From Desarmillaria ectypa (lineage: Eukaryota > Basidiomycota > Agaricomycetes > Agaricales > Physalacriaceae): 64,000 nt of DNA. The notes beneath the pieces were generated by a model. The model was given only the letters and a program-made list of their open reading frames with translations, had not been told where the DNA came from and did no database searches. The first letter of the stretch is position 1, and every line of letters starts with the position of its first letter. This document shows positions 47,042 through 57,100 of the stretch, one piece after another. The stretch is taken from contig JAUDYN010000005.1 of the NCBI GenBank assembly GCA_030407005.1, positions 2,418,001-2,482,000 on the forward strand, in the 5' to 3' direction. Position numbers and translations under genes: made by a program.

Positions 47042-47911
47042 ATGTCGTCTTCACGGTCGCCGACACCTGGCGTGCAGATGATAACACGCAAAGTGATACG
47101 TAAACTGGAAGGCCTGGGCGAGCATCCAGTGGAATACGAGTCGTCGAATCCTTCCTCTGACGATGACGAACCGATAGAAAAGGAGAAAGAAAAAGACAAG
47201 ATAGACTGGGAAATACCACGCAAGGTGCTGCATTCTTCAATAGGTGAGCTCGTCGTCGTCGTTGTACGGCCTAGTCATGTGCTGACTCGGATAGGGTTTG
47301 GGACGCTGTATCTGTACGTCTCAGGCGGGTCACCAGTGCCCGTGACGCGTGTTCTGTGGACATCCCTTTTGCTCGTCATCCTCCCCGCCGACATCCTCCG
47401 GCTTACCCTGCCCCGCTCACCCTTTGCCAGTCTGTACAACATCCTTCTCGGGCCCCTCATGCGCTCGAGCGAGCTCACCCAGACAAACGGCGTCATCTAC
47501 TATATCATCGGCGTTAACGTCGTGTTGACTTTTTTGCCGCTGGATGTCGCCGTAGTTTCTATCCTCATCTTATCTTGGGCAGATACAGCTGCGAGCACGT
47601 TTGGACGGATGTACGGGCGGTGGACACCTAAGCTGCCTTGGTCGAAGAAGAAGAGCTTTGCTGGATTCGTGGCTGCTGCAGTGACGGGGTCGACTATAGT
47701 GCTTGGTTTCTGGGGAGGGATTGGGGGTAATTCGTGGGTTCCAGCGGAGAAAGGTTGGGTCAGTACAGTAGTATTTGGAGCATACGCTGGTATTGTCAGC
47801 GCACTGGCAGAGTCACTCGATTTTGGACTGGATGATAATTTAACACTACCTATTATTGCAGGTGGCTGTCTCTCTACGTTTATTGCAGTATATAATTACC
47901 TGTTTACGTAA
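47042..47911 (+). CDS. DGK1: CTP-dependent diacylglycerol kinase (Dgk1 family)
   Basis: Dgk1 phosphorylates diacylglycerol to phosphatidate with CTP in the ER/nuclear membrane. The N-terminal half is charged and cytosolic (SDDDEPIEKEKEKDK). Then comes IPRKVLHSSIGFGTLYLYVS, the family signature, formed across a 51-bp intron (47244-47294). Several membrane segments follow (VLWTSLLLVILPADI, IYYIIGVNVVLTFLPL). The cytidylyltransferase-like motif SWADTAASTFGRMYG and KSFAGFVAAAVTGS come next, and the end is DDNLTLPIIAGGCLSTF with TAA at 47909-47911. The next gene starts only 15 bp after this stop on the same strand. Confidence 0.92.
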   Translation: MSSSRSPTPGVQMITRKVIRKLEGLGEHPVEYESSNPSSDDDEPIEKEKEKDKIDWEIPRKVLHSSIGELVVVVVRPSHVLTRIGFGTLYLYVSGGSPVPVTRVLWTSLLLVILPADILRLTLPRSPFASLYNILLGPLMRSSELTQTNGVIYYIIGVNVVLTFLPLDVAVVSILILSWADTAASTFGRMYGRWTPKLPWSKKKSFAGFVAAAVTGSTIVLGFWGGIGGNSWVPAEKGWVSTVVFGAYAGIVSALAESLDFGLDDNLTLPIIAGGCLSTFIAVYNYLFT

Positions 47912-47926
47912 TTATTTAACATACCC

Positions 47927-48582
47927 ATGATTGACCACTACCACGCCCTCAAAGTACCCAGGAATGCTTCAAAGGCTCAGATAAAGTCATCTTTTTACCA
48001 GGTAAAGAAGTACACCTTATAGGCAAAAGTACTGAAAATTTGTTTTACACAGCTAAGCAAGACACATCATCCCGACTTGTCGGATGACCCTGATTCACTG
48101 ATTCATTTTCGCCGTGCTTCAGAGGCTTATGCTGTCTTGTCAGACGATAGACAGAGGCGAGCCTACGATAGGACCCTCATCACTGATACTGTCGTAGTAC
48201 CAACTCATCCACGCGAGCGAACAAGTTTCCGTACCACATGGGAAACGAGAAATACACCACCAAGCGCAAAGTTTGCCTGGACAGCCAGGAAACCCAGGCC
48301 ATTGCATCACCGCCAACACACGGCTGGAGTAGAGTTTGGTAGTGGCGGCGGCACTGGGACAATGCGCGACAGTACACACCCATCTTACCAGAATGTCTCC
48401 CAGCGCCACACCAATGAACACAAGGCCCATATAGCCTTTAGTCGTATATCTGGGACTGTCAGAGCACTTCAACTTCTCGCAGGTTTGAGCGTTGTCATGT
48501 GGGTATTAGGTCCGAGGTACGTCGATGATAGATTGTTGCTATTGTTGGCTGACTGTTGGTCAGTGGGAAGGAGGCGGATTAG
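47927..48582 (+). CDS. J-domain (DnaJ/Hsp40-like) membrane-anchored protein
   Basis: The N-terminus YHALKVPRNASKAQIKSSFY is a J-domain helix I-II. After a 51-bp intron, LSKTHHPDLSDDP follows with the HPD tripeptide needed to stimulate Hsp70. Helix III-IV is FRRASEAYAVLSDDRQRRAY. A Pro/Arg/His-rich linker comes next, and near the end a hydrophobic segment (LLAGLSVVMWVLG) that could anchor it in a membrane. A strong intron (GTACGT donor at 48517, GCTGAC branch, TCAG acceptor) gives the end SGKEAD, TAG at 48582. Without splicing the frame runs to 48616. One C-terminal membrane segment after a J domain recalls small mitochondrial J-proteins such as DNAJC30, but the assignment is loose. Confidence 0.82.
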
Positions 48583-48716
48583 ATCCAAGGACAGATATAA
48601 ACGCCAGTTGTCATAGACAGCACCCGCGAACTTGAATGTTAACGCTCACATGCAGGAATTATACAAGTCCTTCAAACAATGATACATATAGATTACAAAA
48701 AATGGTAATCACGCTT

Positions 48717-49054
48717 CTACGACTGCGAGCTCCAACAAGTGTTAAAGTATTTCCATCCACTCCAATCATTCTTATTCTTAAATACCGCCTTCCAAACACA
48801 GCTAGCGTCGGGCCACTGCTGGGGGCACTCCAATCCACACACGGACTATACAGAGAAGGACATATGTCGACTCGATGAGAATTGGGGGCAAGCATATATC
48901 AAGGACAGTCCTTCGACACGTCGGAAGGACATTCCTTGCCGCTGCCATACCAAGTTCAAGCGAGCGTCCACGACGCTTCCTGCATGTCCGTAATTCTGAG
49001 GATGCCGCAGAATCCGGGGACGGCAAGGGCGATGAGGACGAGGGCGAAGGACAT
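48717..49054 (-). pseudogene. Degenerate copy of the small secreted Cys/Trp-rich family (A-type)
   Basis: From the ATG at 49054 the sequence starts MSFALVLIALAVPGF, clearly the A-type signal peptide. A TGA then interrupts it at the position of the WTPTWTW motif (SWTLA-stop). Further on, fragments of exon 1 (SDVSKDCP-like DNA) and exon 2 (QQWPDASCVWKAVF region) are recognisable. About 250 bp between the DWSGW codons and the final CWSSQS are deleted, so exon 3 and most of exon 4 are missing. The upstream DNA (49060-49165) also matches the A1/A2 promoter (GATGTTTGCCTGGAG, GGTGTCTC, GATCAGAGACCA words), so it was a complete gene copy. Confidence 0.85.
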
Positions 49055-49474
49055 GGCTGTAAATTAAGGTTCCTTTTGGGTTAGATTCAAGGCGATGTTT
49101 GCCTGGAGGATATCCAAGTTGGCATTTTACTTTGCTGGTGTCTCTAGGATCAGAGACCAGAGAATTACGCGTCAAGGTAGTTTTGATGAGACTAAAGACA
49201 TTTCGCGTATGCTAAAGATGTTTCTTTTATAAAACGAAACTTTAGCTCCTGAAGTTTCTCAAATCTTGGAGCTTTCGCCAGGGGGAGAGCGGGTTTTTAT
49301 ATGATCGTCGTGGTTGTGCTGGAAAGCTATAGCTGCACTGTAGGATTAACCACGCCAACGTTTTTTCACAAGCTTAAATGCCCGAACCTAAGAGTAAACA
49401 CACAAGTAACTTGCGCCGAATGTAAATATTACAAAAGTCCGATATCCATCATACATCATACCGCATTCCTCAAT

Positions 49475-50220
49475 CTACGAATGGGAGTTCCAGCAAGAAG
49501 TGTCGTAATACTTCTTACCGTTCTTGTCATCGTCACAATCCTCCTCCCAAGTCGACATGTCGATGATCTCCTCAAAGAGCGCACAGATGAACTCCTCTGC
49601 GGCTTCCTCAAGCGAAAAGGCTAGCAAAGTATCAGTAATGAACATAAAGATTCGACTCGCAACATACCCTGGCAAGAGTTACATTTCTCGTTCGCCAGGC
49701 AAAGGTTCTTGCAATCTGATTCAAGGTAATTAGTAAGATTAAACTGGCACCAGAGGGGGAGACTCTACGCTTACCGAGCTCAAAGGTATCCTTGGGAACA
49801 TACCCAGTAGTAACGGGAGTATACTTTCCCGACTTCCATCCACTCCAGTCATTCTTGTTCTCAAACACCGGCTCCCAAACGGTCTTGGTATCGGGCCACT
49901 GTTGGGGGCACTTGAATCCGCACTCGGACTATACGAAATCAGTCAGAATTGGCAACAACGTACAACTTAAGACGTACATCCGTCAAACAAGGGCAGTCCT
50001 TTTTGACGTCCGAGGGACACTGCTTGCCACTACCGGGCCAAGTCCAGGTGGGCTTCCAAGGAGCGTTCAAATCGCCACCGTCGTCTCTTCCCTTATGGTG
50101 GTGTCCCTTGACGGGTTTGGTTCCTTTATGTTCGCCTTTGTGTTCAGCCTTGACCGTACCGGAGAGGACGGGAGCGATGATCACGGCAAGAGGAATGAGA
50201 ACAGCGAGTGAGAAACGCAT
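49475..50220 (-). CDS. Small secreted Cys/Trp-rich protein, member A3, with Lys/His/Gly spacer
   Basis: About 196 residues. The signal peptide is MRFSLAVLIPLAVIIAPVLS. A spacer of about 30 residues unique in the family follows, rich in Lys, His and Gly (KGEHKGTKPVKGHHHKGRDD). Then comes the shared core: APWKPTWTWPGSG, CPSDVKKDCPCL, ECGFKCPQQWPD, NDWSGWKSGKYTPVTTGYV, CKNLCLANEKCNSCQ and LEEAAEEFICALFEEI, ending CWNSHS with TAG at 49475-49477. The intron positions match A1/A2 and all donors are GT. A TATAAAGA box lies about 75 bp upstream. It is diverged from A1/A2 in both exons and introns, so it is an older copy. Confidence 0.85.
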
Positions 50221-50293
50221 GGTGATGAAAAGTCAAGTAGGTAGTAGACGAAGATTGCTGAGTGTCTGGAGGAATACTGGCATTTCTGTAGGC

Positions 50294-50301
50294 TCTTTAT
50301 A
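50294..50301 (-). promoter_or_regulatory. TATA box of gene A3
   Basis: TATAAAGA on the minus strand about 75 bp upstream of the A3 start codon. Confidence 0.5.
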
Positions 50302-53300
50302 CAAGCGCTCAGCAGAGATTTGCGGTAATGAATGTCCGTCGACAATTGACTGAGAACTGCAGTGTCAGAGCTGCGCGACGTACGTAGAGAGGTCGCAGGA
50401 AAAGACATGGTTGCACTTTCAAGAGGTTTATGGGCACGTGCCATCGACCTCGATCTAAAAAAAAACGCGAAGTAAAAATCTACCACCGCTTTCATCTATA
50501 TGGCAGTAAAATTGATATACACCCTCATGCAAGGGGGAAAAAACCTACACTTGAAATTTCATGACGAAGGCATTTGAGTAGACTCGACGCCGAGTTTGCA
50601 TGATCACCGGGGGAGGATTCCAGTTTCAGACTCCACCGAATGTTCGAGAATGGACGGTGAATCTGGGCCTCGTTTATTATGGATGTTTCGAACGGCTCAA
50701 ACCTTTGTCCGAGGAATTTGGTGAAAGATAACCCATGTCGAACGGAACACTTGGTAGGCATAAGACAAGACTTGAGCTGTTATACGCCCGGAGGATTTGA
50801 CGCCTGATGTTTCCCAGAGAGTCAGCGAAGGTATCACATACAAATTGCATTGCGACTACTGTACATACAAAGTTTTACAAGTGTCCTATTGTCACCACGC
50901 TTGATGGAAAAGAAAAGCTTCGTCGGGTTTAGTAGTAAGCATTCCAGCTGAGAAACGATGGGAGATGGATGAGGATGGTGAGTCTGCCTGGAGAAAAGAG
51001 ATAAATTCGCAGCCCTCTTTATATCTCTTCGAATGTCTGGCGGCGTCAATAGCGACAAACCGAGAGTACGACGTCGCCCAGCGAAGGATGGGTGGCCATG
51101 CATAATTTACTTCAAGACTTGCCAAGCCTCGGAAGATCCTACTTCGAGTGGTAGGATCCAAATGTGGTGGCAGGAGGCAGTGGTGGTCTTAAAGGAAGCG
51201 GAGAAAACGGGAAATCCCAGCATAATATTGGCCAGAGCGAACGCTGAGGCAGAAGGTTCAGAGAGAAACTCCCAGACTATAATTTGAACGTCGGAAGGTG
51301 AAGACAAAGATAAAATGCCACAAAGTCAGTTGCGAGCCTTCTTTGAGAATGAAAGGAGGACCGGAGTAAGCGTCGGCAAAGGCCGCGAAAGCCGTGAAGT
51401 TCACCTCAGAGTCAAAATCCTGACGTCGCGCACGTTGATCACAATCAGAGGTCCCTCTCTTCCGTGACTTGGACGAAAAGACCTCTAGTTCACGATAAAA
51501 TGTTCCCTAACAGTTCAGCCTTTTTTGTGGAGAGTTTTACCTCATCCACACGGAAAGCGTTATGAAAACTTATGAAAACTCTAAGTATCGCTTGCACCTC
51601 TGGTCTCTGATGCGGTGAGGCAAGCCTCAGCTGGGAGGACCACTGAGAAAGACTAATGTCTCATGTTATGTCACGGATCCAGCTAAACGTTCTAAAATCG
51701 TACATGAGCACCTTCGATGGCTTACTTTCGACTCCACATTCACCGGTAAACTGAAATGTCTTTGCCTGTGAGCACTTGGTTCTCTCATAATATTGGCTAC
51801 TTTCCACCTGCATCTCCTCCTTTGAGACCAACGGGCACTACTGGCGATACCTCTGCTTATCATTACTCGAAACGATACTTGCTGGGCTCACAACTCCAGA
51901 AGCTAACAATCTCCCTCGAGTCGTGTCTTATTACTGATAGTGATAAGTTCCTTTGCTTCTGTGATGATTGTCCATCCGTGCCCTTAGGCTGCTCAGCATA
52001 ACCAGGAGCCAAACGCGCAACCTTCTTCATTACGAGTATGCACCTTCAGACCATTCTTCTTCTGATTTCAGCATCCTGGACTGGGTCTACACCCAAGATC
52101 TCGATCAATGACTCTAGCAGCTACTCTGTGACAAGTTATCTCAGAGACCCAGTGGCACGATGGAGTATGTTAGTCCTGTGACAGTGCCTTCTATGTGTTC
52201 ATATACGGGACGAACGGAATCCGTTGCGACATTGATGAGACTTGCGGGACTGACGGTAGACGCTGAATCACACTCTCAATAGGTGAATACAACAATTTCT
52301 GTGCCCCCATTATACTCAACGCTGTGGCTCAAATGGGATTCGTGACTCGCGAGGGTGATTATGTATCTGCTATTGTGTAATCTTGGGTTCAACCCTGTGA
52401 CGAAAATGCAGCATCGCAGTTCTTACTAAATAGCGGCTCGGAAGATTAGTACGAGCCAAACGAAGGTCCTACTCTATACGTTAGAAATTTTCACGGGCGA
52501 GACGATACGTTCGCTAATCAAAGACGACGAGGTGGACACAGTGACCGTGGTATTAGACGCACCAAGTTATAACGCGTCAACTCAGACGGTTATTCGGCAC
52601 CTGGCGGGCACTGCGGGAGGTGATGAAACGATCATTGCGTATACTCATATTAAGTGCGTTTGGTGGAGACTCAGACGATGTGATCTAATCGTAGAAAATA
52701 GGTGATGGGCCCTTAATAATCGAAGTAAATGGTGGGTCGCGTTGATTTTTGTTACGTCCTCTTAAATAACGAAACGTCAGGTTCCGTTCTACTACTTGCG
52801 ATGGCCGAACAACTTTCCCGTAATCGGCCAAAAATGAAAATTCAGTATGCGCTCTTCTCTTCGGCTTAGGGTGTGTTTAATTTACTGGTGCTTTAGTTGC
52901 GTCATCACGACAGGACACATGTTCGGTGGTCATCCGAGTAAAACACTTTGGATGAATGGATTTGTCGAAAAACATTAAAGCAGCAGCTGTTCGTGAACAT
53001 TTCGGAGCGATTGACAGGAAGGATGATTTCAGCATGGGAGCTCCAGAATTCAAAGCGGCGGAGAAGTTGGAGTCTATGTGGACGTCGCCGCCTTCACTGA
53101 CCTCACATCGTCGACGCATCCTCTGAAGCAGCTTGATTCTCACTATGGATCACTCCGTCGTTCATACAAGCGCTCATTTGAAGGAGTCGATCAAGATATT
53201 CGCGTGGTTATTTCTCCCGAAATGGTAAATAGCATTAGGTGTAAATGGAAGGTGTTTTTGTGCTTCATTCAGAACTGATAATCCCTACCAGACTATTGGG

Positions 53301-53728
53301 AGACACGAACTCCGTACCTTGAAATGACATGTCACCCACAATAATTCTGAATGATGTCCCTTATCTGGAATTTGTGCGACAGGATTATACCACAAGCAGA
53401 GTACTTGTGGGCAGTGATAGTTGGTGGTGGTGGAGTAAGCAGCCGATGCCCGTTGCCGTGGAGTAGATAAACATCATTTTGAGGCCGATCACTCGCTCGG
53501 ACAGCGACCTTGCCAGCTGAAATTACACAGAATATGGAATCGATTTCGCGGACTAATGAATGACCTTGTAATGGCCTATGCGCATACCTTTCTATACTAC
53601 CAACCATCCGGAGAGTTGAAGCTGGGCTCTTAGTATATACCGAATACATCTGTCATCATAATATTGAAGAGAGTATCAAGGCCATTGGTCCTCAGGATTG
53701 CGGGAGCTTCAAGCTCTTCAGTAAAGTA
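50302..53728. other. 3.4-kb gene-poor region between A- and B-type secreted-protein genes
   Basis: No intact gene is supportable. The minus-strand frames between 50892 and 51307 have no good starts and no recognisable motifs. A possible decayed gene at 52038-52706 is listed separately. Confidence 0.45.
52038..52706 (+). pseudogene. Possible decayed secreted-protein gene
   Basis: ATG 52038 begins MHLQTILLLISASWTGSTPK, a signal-peptide-like start, and the frame then runs about 45 codons to a stop. After an AG at 52281 a protein-like run reads GEYNNFCAPIILNAVAQMGF, about 33 codons. From 52445 an 87-codon open run (ISTSQTKVLLYTLEIFTGET... VTVVLDAPSYNAS...) ends at TGA 52706. The three runs are in different frames without convincing splice joins. 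I do not recognise the protein. It may be a dead gene or an intact gene whose exons I cannot join. Confidence 0.3.
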
Positions 53729-54567
53729 AATGTCAGTGTGAAGAGCAAGGCAAGTCCATATTTTAGTACATAAATATCCATACAGTCAGTCCGTCGCAAA
53801 GAGCGGGTCGAAATCAAGGAAACTACATAAATATAATATGTCCAGCTACTTAATAAAGGGACCAGCAGGAGCTCCAAGAGGGCTTGTATCCCCAGGTGCT
53901 CCAATCGTTCCAGTCATCGCAGTCATCTTCCCAGGTCGTGAGATCGATGATCTCCTCGAAGAGTGCGCAGATGAAAACTTCAGCAGCTTCCTCGAGGGTG
54001 TAGACTATTGTCAATCAAGTATCAGTCTGAAGTCGCGCAGATAGTCATAATGAGACTTGCCCTGGCAGGAGTTGCATCCCTCGTTAGCCAAGCACAGGTT
54101 CTTGCAGTCTAAGAGTACTCATCAACGAAATGTACACCCCGGGAAAGAAAGTCACCTACCAATCTCGTACGTGTCCTTGTTAACATATCCAGTCGAGTAT
54201 GGGTTCTTCTTCCATCCGTTCCATCCGTTCCAGTTCTCGTAGATTGGACGCCAGTTATACTTCGAGTAGTCACAGGTGGGTTCGGGGCATTTGACCAGCC
54301 CGTCGGTGCCGCAGACAGGCTAGAAATAAATATGCGTTAGTGGAAGGGTCCGGCAATGAGATCTAGGCGGCTGGTGTACCTGGGTAAGACAGGGACAATT
54401 TTCAGGAATGCTTGGATGGCAGGTGTTGTACGTGCCAGGCCAACTCCATCCGGGCGTCCAGGGAGCCCAGTCGCGAGCTTGGATGCTGTCTTCCTTGCGA
54501 GCACTGATGGTACCAGCGAGGGCTGGGGCGATGAGGGAAGCGAGAGGAATGAGCGAGAAAATCATGG
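53729..54567. repeat. Inverted repeat B, left arm (839 bp)
   Basis: Reverse complement of 55886-56724 and of exactly equal length. One difference was found, in the 3' flank (CGACGG versus CGACAG). The inner end lies at CCATG, the start codon of gene B1. The outer end is in the 3' flank at CACTGACATT. Confidence 0.92.
53850..54565 (-). CDS. Small secreted Cys/Trp-rich protein, family member B1
   Basis: A 182-residue protein with the same sequence as B2. It has a signal peptide MIFSLIPLASLIAPALA, a short basic/acidic propeptide-like part (SARKEDSIQARDW), Trp-rich PWTPGWSWPGTYN, Cys patterns CHPSIPENCPCL and VCGTDGLVKCPEPTC, NWNGWNGWKKNPYSTGYV, CKNLCLANEGCNSCQ, and the helix LEEAAEVFICALFEEI. 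A Trp/Asp/Ser-rich end follows, with TAA at 53850-53852. The third intron has a GC donor. The sequence 5' of the start codon is unrelated to that of B2. A TATAAGAG box stands only about 39 bp before the ATG. Confidence 0.85.
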
Positions 54568-54603
54568 AGATGGTTGATGAGGATTGTCTGGTAACTTTGG
54601 GTC

Positions 54604-54611
54604 CTCTTATA
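54604..54611 (-). promoter_or_regulatory. TATA-like box of gene B1
   Basis: TATAAGAG on the minus strand, 39 bp upstream of the start codon. If used, the leader would be only about 10 nt. Confidence 0.4.
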
Positions 54612-54746
54612 TGATTCCTGGTCTGTAAGGTTATTAAGTTTATGTATGCTGTGAAAGTTCATTCACAGATATCGGGTGCTTTCACAGTGATGTTAGTCCA
54701 TCCTTGCATGATTGACCTCGAGAGTCGCTAGTCTTGTTGGACAAAA

Positions 54747-55149
54747 TCAAAATATCCAATGTGCAGTGCAAGTCAAGAGCCTGAGAGCGGGAAAGACATC
54801 ACTAAATTCCGAGAATATCATAGGATATTCACCACAGCACGCCAAATCAACGAAATGGGTGTAAGCGGGAGAGACATAGTATGACCAATTAACATAGACT
54901 TGCTGCGTTTCACCGTCTTCAACTTGCACGCAAGCGAACACGTGAGCGAACAGATGGCGATAGCCTCGAGAAATAATGCACTGCTCACTGTATGGAAGGC
55001 ACTGCGTTGGTATCTCGTGTCCTGCCCATACCACCTTGAAGTTGTACCGCCGAACTTTTAATTCAAGGACGTAATGCTTGGCAGTCTTGGCTACTAGAAC
55101 ATGAGTGAGGCGTAATGGATTAAATTTGGTCCTCAGAGGTGCTATTCAG
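54747..55149 (-). other. Open frame of about 133 codons without ATG, possible exon or relic
   Basis: The minus strand is open from about 55149 to the stop at 54747. It reads like protein (for example AKHYVLELKVRRYNFKVVWA and YVNWSYYVSPAYTHFVDLACC) with mixed composition and several Cys. No in-frame ATG starts it and no clear splice acceptor precedes it. I cannot identify it. It may be an exon of an unrecognised gene or a fragment carried by the rearrangement. Confidence 0.25.
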
Positions 55150-55816
55150 TAACAATGAGAGTATTCGGTCCCGAAGATGCTAATAGTTTTCGAGGGTTCC
55201 TTTGTGTGAAGACGAGATTGTGCTAGGTGGATACAGGACGGTACTTTACGTAAATATACAATCACGTATGTATCTCGCGCGAACGGCGGCCTTCGAGTCT
55301 TTCCTTTTTAACCATCACCCTGGCTGGTCTTTCCTTTGCTCCTCCTTGTTTGCTTCAACCCCGTGTTTTTATGTCCTGGTATTTGAGATCAATATCGCTG
55401 CATTTTGGCCCTCGGACAAGAAGGCCAGATTGATTGAATATCAACTCACAGCAGACATACACTTGTTTCAATAACCCCACAGCGATGTATCGATAATGCC
55501 CCGTCGGCGATTTTACCTTTTGCGCGACTTTCCAGTGCGACGGCTGCTATACGAACTGAAAAGGATTTCATAGCCAACAGACCGCTCTTCTCTTGGCACA
55601 CTCTTGGCGTTGTGGATCCAAAGCTGCCACTATTCAACATGTCTTTCCCGCTACCCCGACTTGTACTGCGCTCAAACGTCCCCATTTTGTCGGACAAGGG
55701 GCTGTTATTTTTGGGCCCTGCTTAAATTTAGTTACCCCGGATTCGCATCGCCACCCCCGCACGATTTTCCACAGCATCAGTCCAAAATTCAATGTTCCTA
55801 GTTCGAGTCGAAGTGG

Positions 55817-55824
55817 TATAAAAA
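55817..55824 (+). promoter_or_regulatory. TATA box of gene B2
   Basis: TATAAAAA 71 bp upstream of the B2 start codon. Confidence 0.6.
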
Positions 55825-55885
55825 TGCCGATGGCATCGCTGCAAGCCTTCACATAAATCATATTTTCTTACGAGTCCAATAATTG

Positions 55886-56724
55886 CCATGATTTTCTCGC
55901 TCATTCCTCTCGCTTCCCTCATCGCCCCAGCCCTCGCTGGTACCATCAGTGCTCGCAAGGAAGACAGCATCCAAGCTCGCGACTGGGCTCCCTGGACGCC
56001 CGGATGGAGTTGGCCTGGCACGTACAACACCTGCCATCCAAGCATTCCTGAAAATTGTCCCTGTCTTACCCAGGTACACCAGCCGCCTAGATCTCATTGC
56101 CGGACCCTTCCACTAACGCATATTTATTTCTAGCCTGTCTGCGGCACCGACGGGCTGGTCAAATGCCCCGAACCCACCTGTGACTACTCGAAGTATAACT
56201 GGCGTCCAATCTACGAGAACTGGAACGGATGGAACGGATGGAAGAAGAACCCATACTCGACTGGATATGTTAACAAGGACACGTACGAGATTGGTAGGTG
56301 ACTTTCTTTCCCGGGGTGTACATTTCGTTGATGAGTACTCTTAGACTGCAAGAACCTGTGCTTGGCTAACGAGGGATGCAACTCCTGCCAGGGCAAGTCT
56401 CATTATGACTATCTGCGCGACTTCAGACTGATACTTGATTGACAATAGTCTACACCCTCGAGGAAGCTGCTGAAGTTTTCATCTGCGCACTCTTCGAGGA
56501 GATCATCGATCTCACGACCTGGGAAGATGACTGCGATGACTGGAACGATTGGAGCACCTGGGGATACAAGCCCTCTTGGAGCTCCTGCTGGTCCCTTTAT
56601 TAAGTAGCTGGACATATTATATTTATGTAGTTTCCTTGATTTCGACCCGCTCTTTGCGACAGACTGACTGTATGGATATTTATGTACTAAAATATGGACT
56701 TGCCTTGCTCTTCACACTGACATT
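55886..56724. repeat. Inverted repeat B, right arm (839 bp)
   Basis: Mirror image of 53729-54567. It starts two bases before the B2 start codon and ends about 120 bp after its stop codon. Confidence 0.92.
55888..56603 (+). CDS. Small secreted Cys/Trp-rich protein, family member B2
   Basis: Exons 55888-56073, 56134-56293, 56345-56392 and 56449-56603 sum to 549 bp (182 residues, TAA at 56601-56603). It has a signal peptide, then the family core with about 12 Cys and many Trp. The C-terminal segment DDWNDWSTWGYKPSW is specific to the B type. The third intron begins with GC (GCAAGT at 56393). No GT donor keeps the frame, while A-type genes have GTATGT at the homologous site. Intron positions are the same as in A-type genes, so the two types share ancestry. 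Function is unknown. Confidence 0.87.
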
Positions 56725-57100
56725 CATGCCGCTGAGTGCCATTTTATGGAATACATGTTCACTGGGAAATGCTACGATCACTTTTACGATATGTCCAGCT
56801 CTGCAGACGATCAAAGTCAACTTGTGTCTCGATTTACCGGGGTCGAATTAGCATACTGCGTACAAAACAGTTTGTCTAGATTACTTCATCTTTTGGCACA
56901 TTAAAATTTCCTTTTATCTAAAATTACTATCAGACCAATGAGGTATCAAAGGGTTTGACTCGATATCATGTTGAATTTGATTGTTTGAAGTTTAAGAGGA
57001 ATGGAAACATATAGAGCCCAGTATTCATGGCTGTTTATTGAAACATACCGCTTCACACTGGGGATGAAATGGAAACAGGTCTGTTAAAGGCAACGTAAAG
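56725..57100. other. Intergenic region
   Basis: About 375 bp, AT-rich, between B2 and the RRM-like gene. Nothing recognised. Confidence 0.5.

Larger units (their letters stand above)
54568..55885. other. Spacer of inverted repeat B
   Basis: 1318 bp between the arms. It carries the two unrelated promoters of B1 and B2 and an unusually long open frame on the minus strand (54747-55149), listed separately. Confidence 0.6.

Noticed and set aside
54057..54242. Antisense frames that are duplicated in both arms of palindromes A and B
   Set aside because: They are conserved only because the underlying DNA is duplicated. They are antisense to the secreted-protein genes and span introns.
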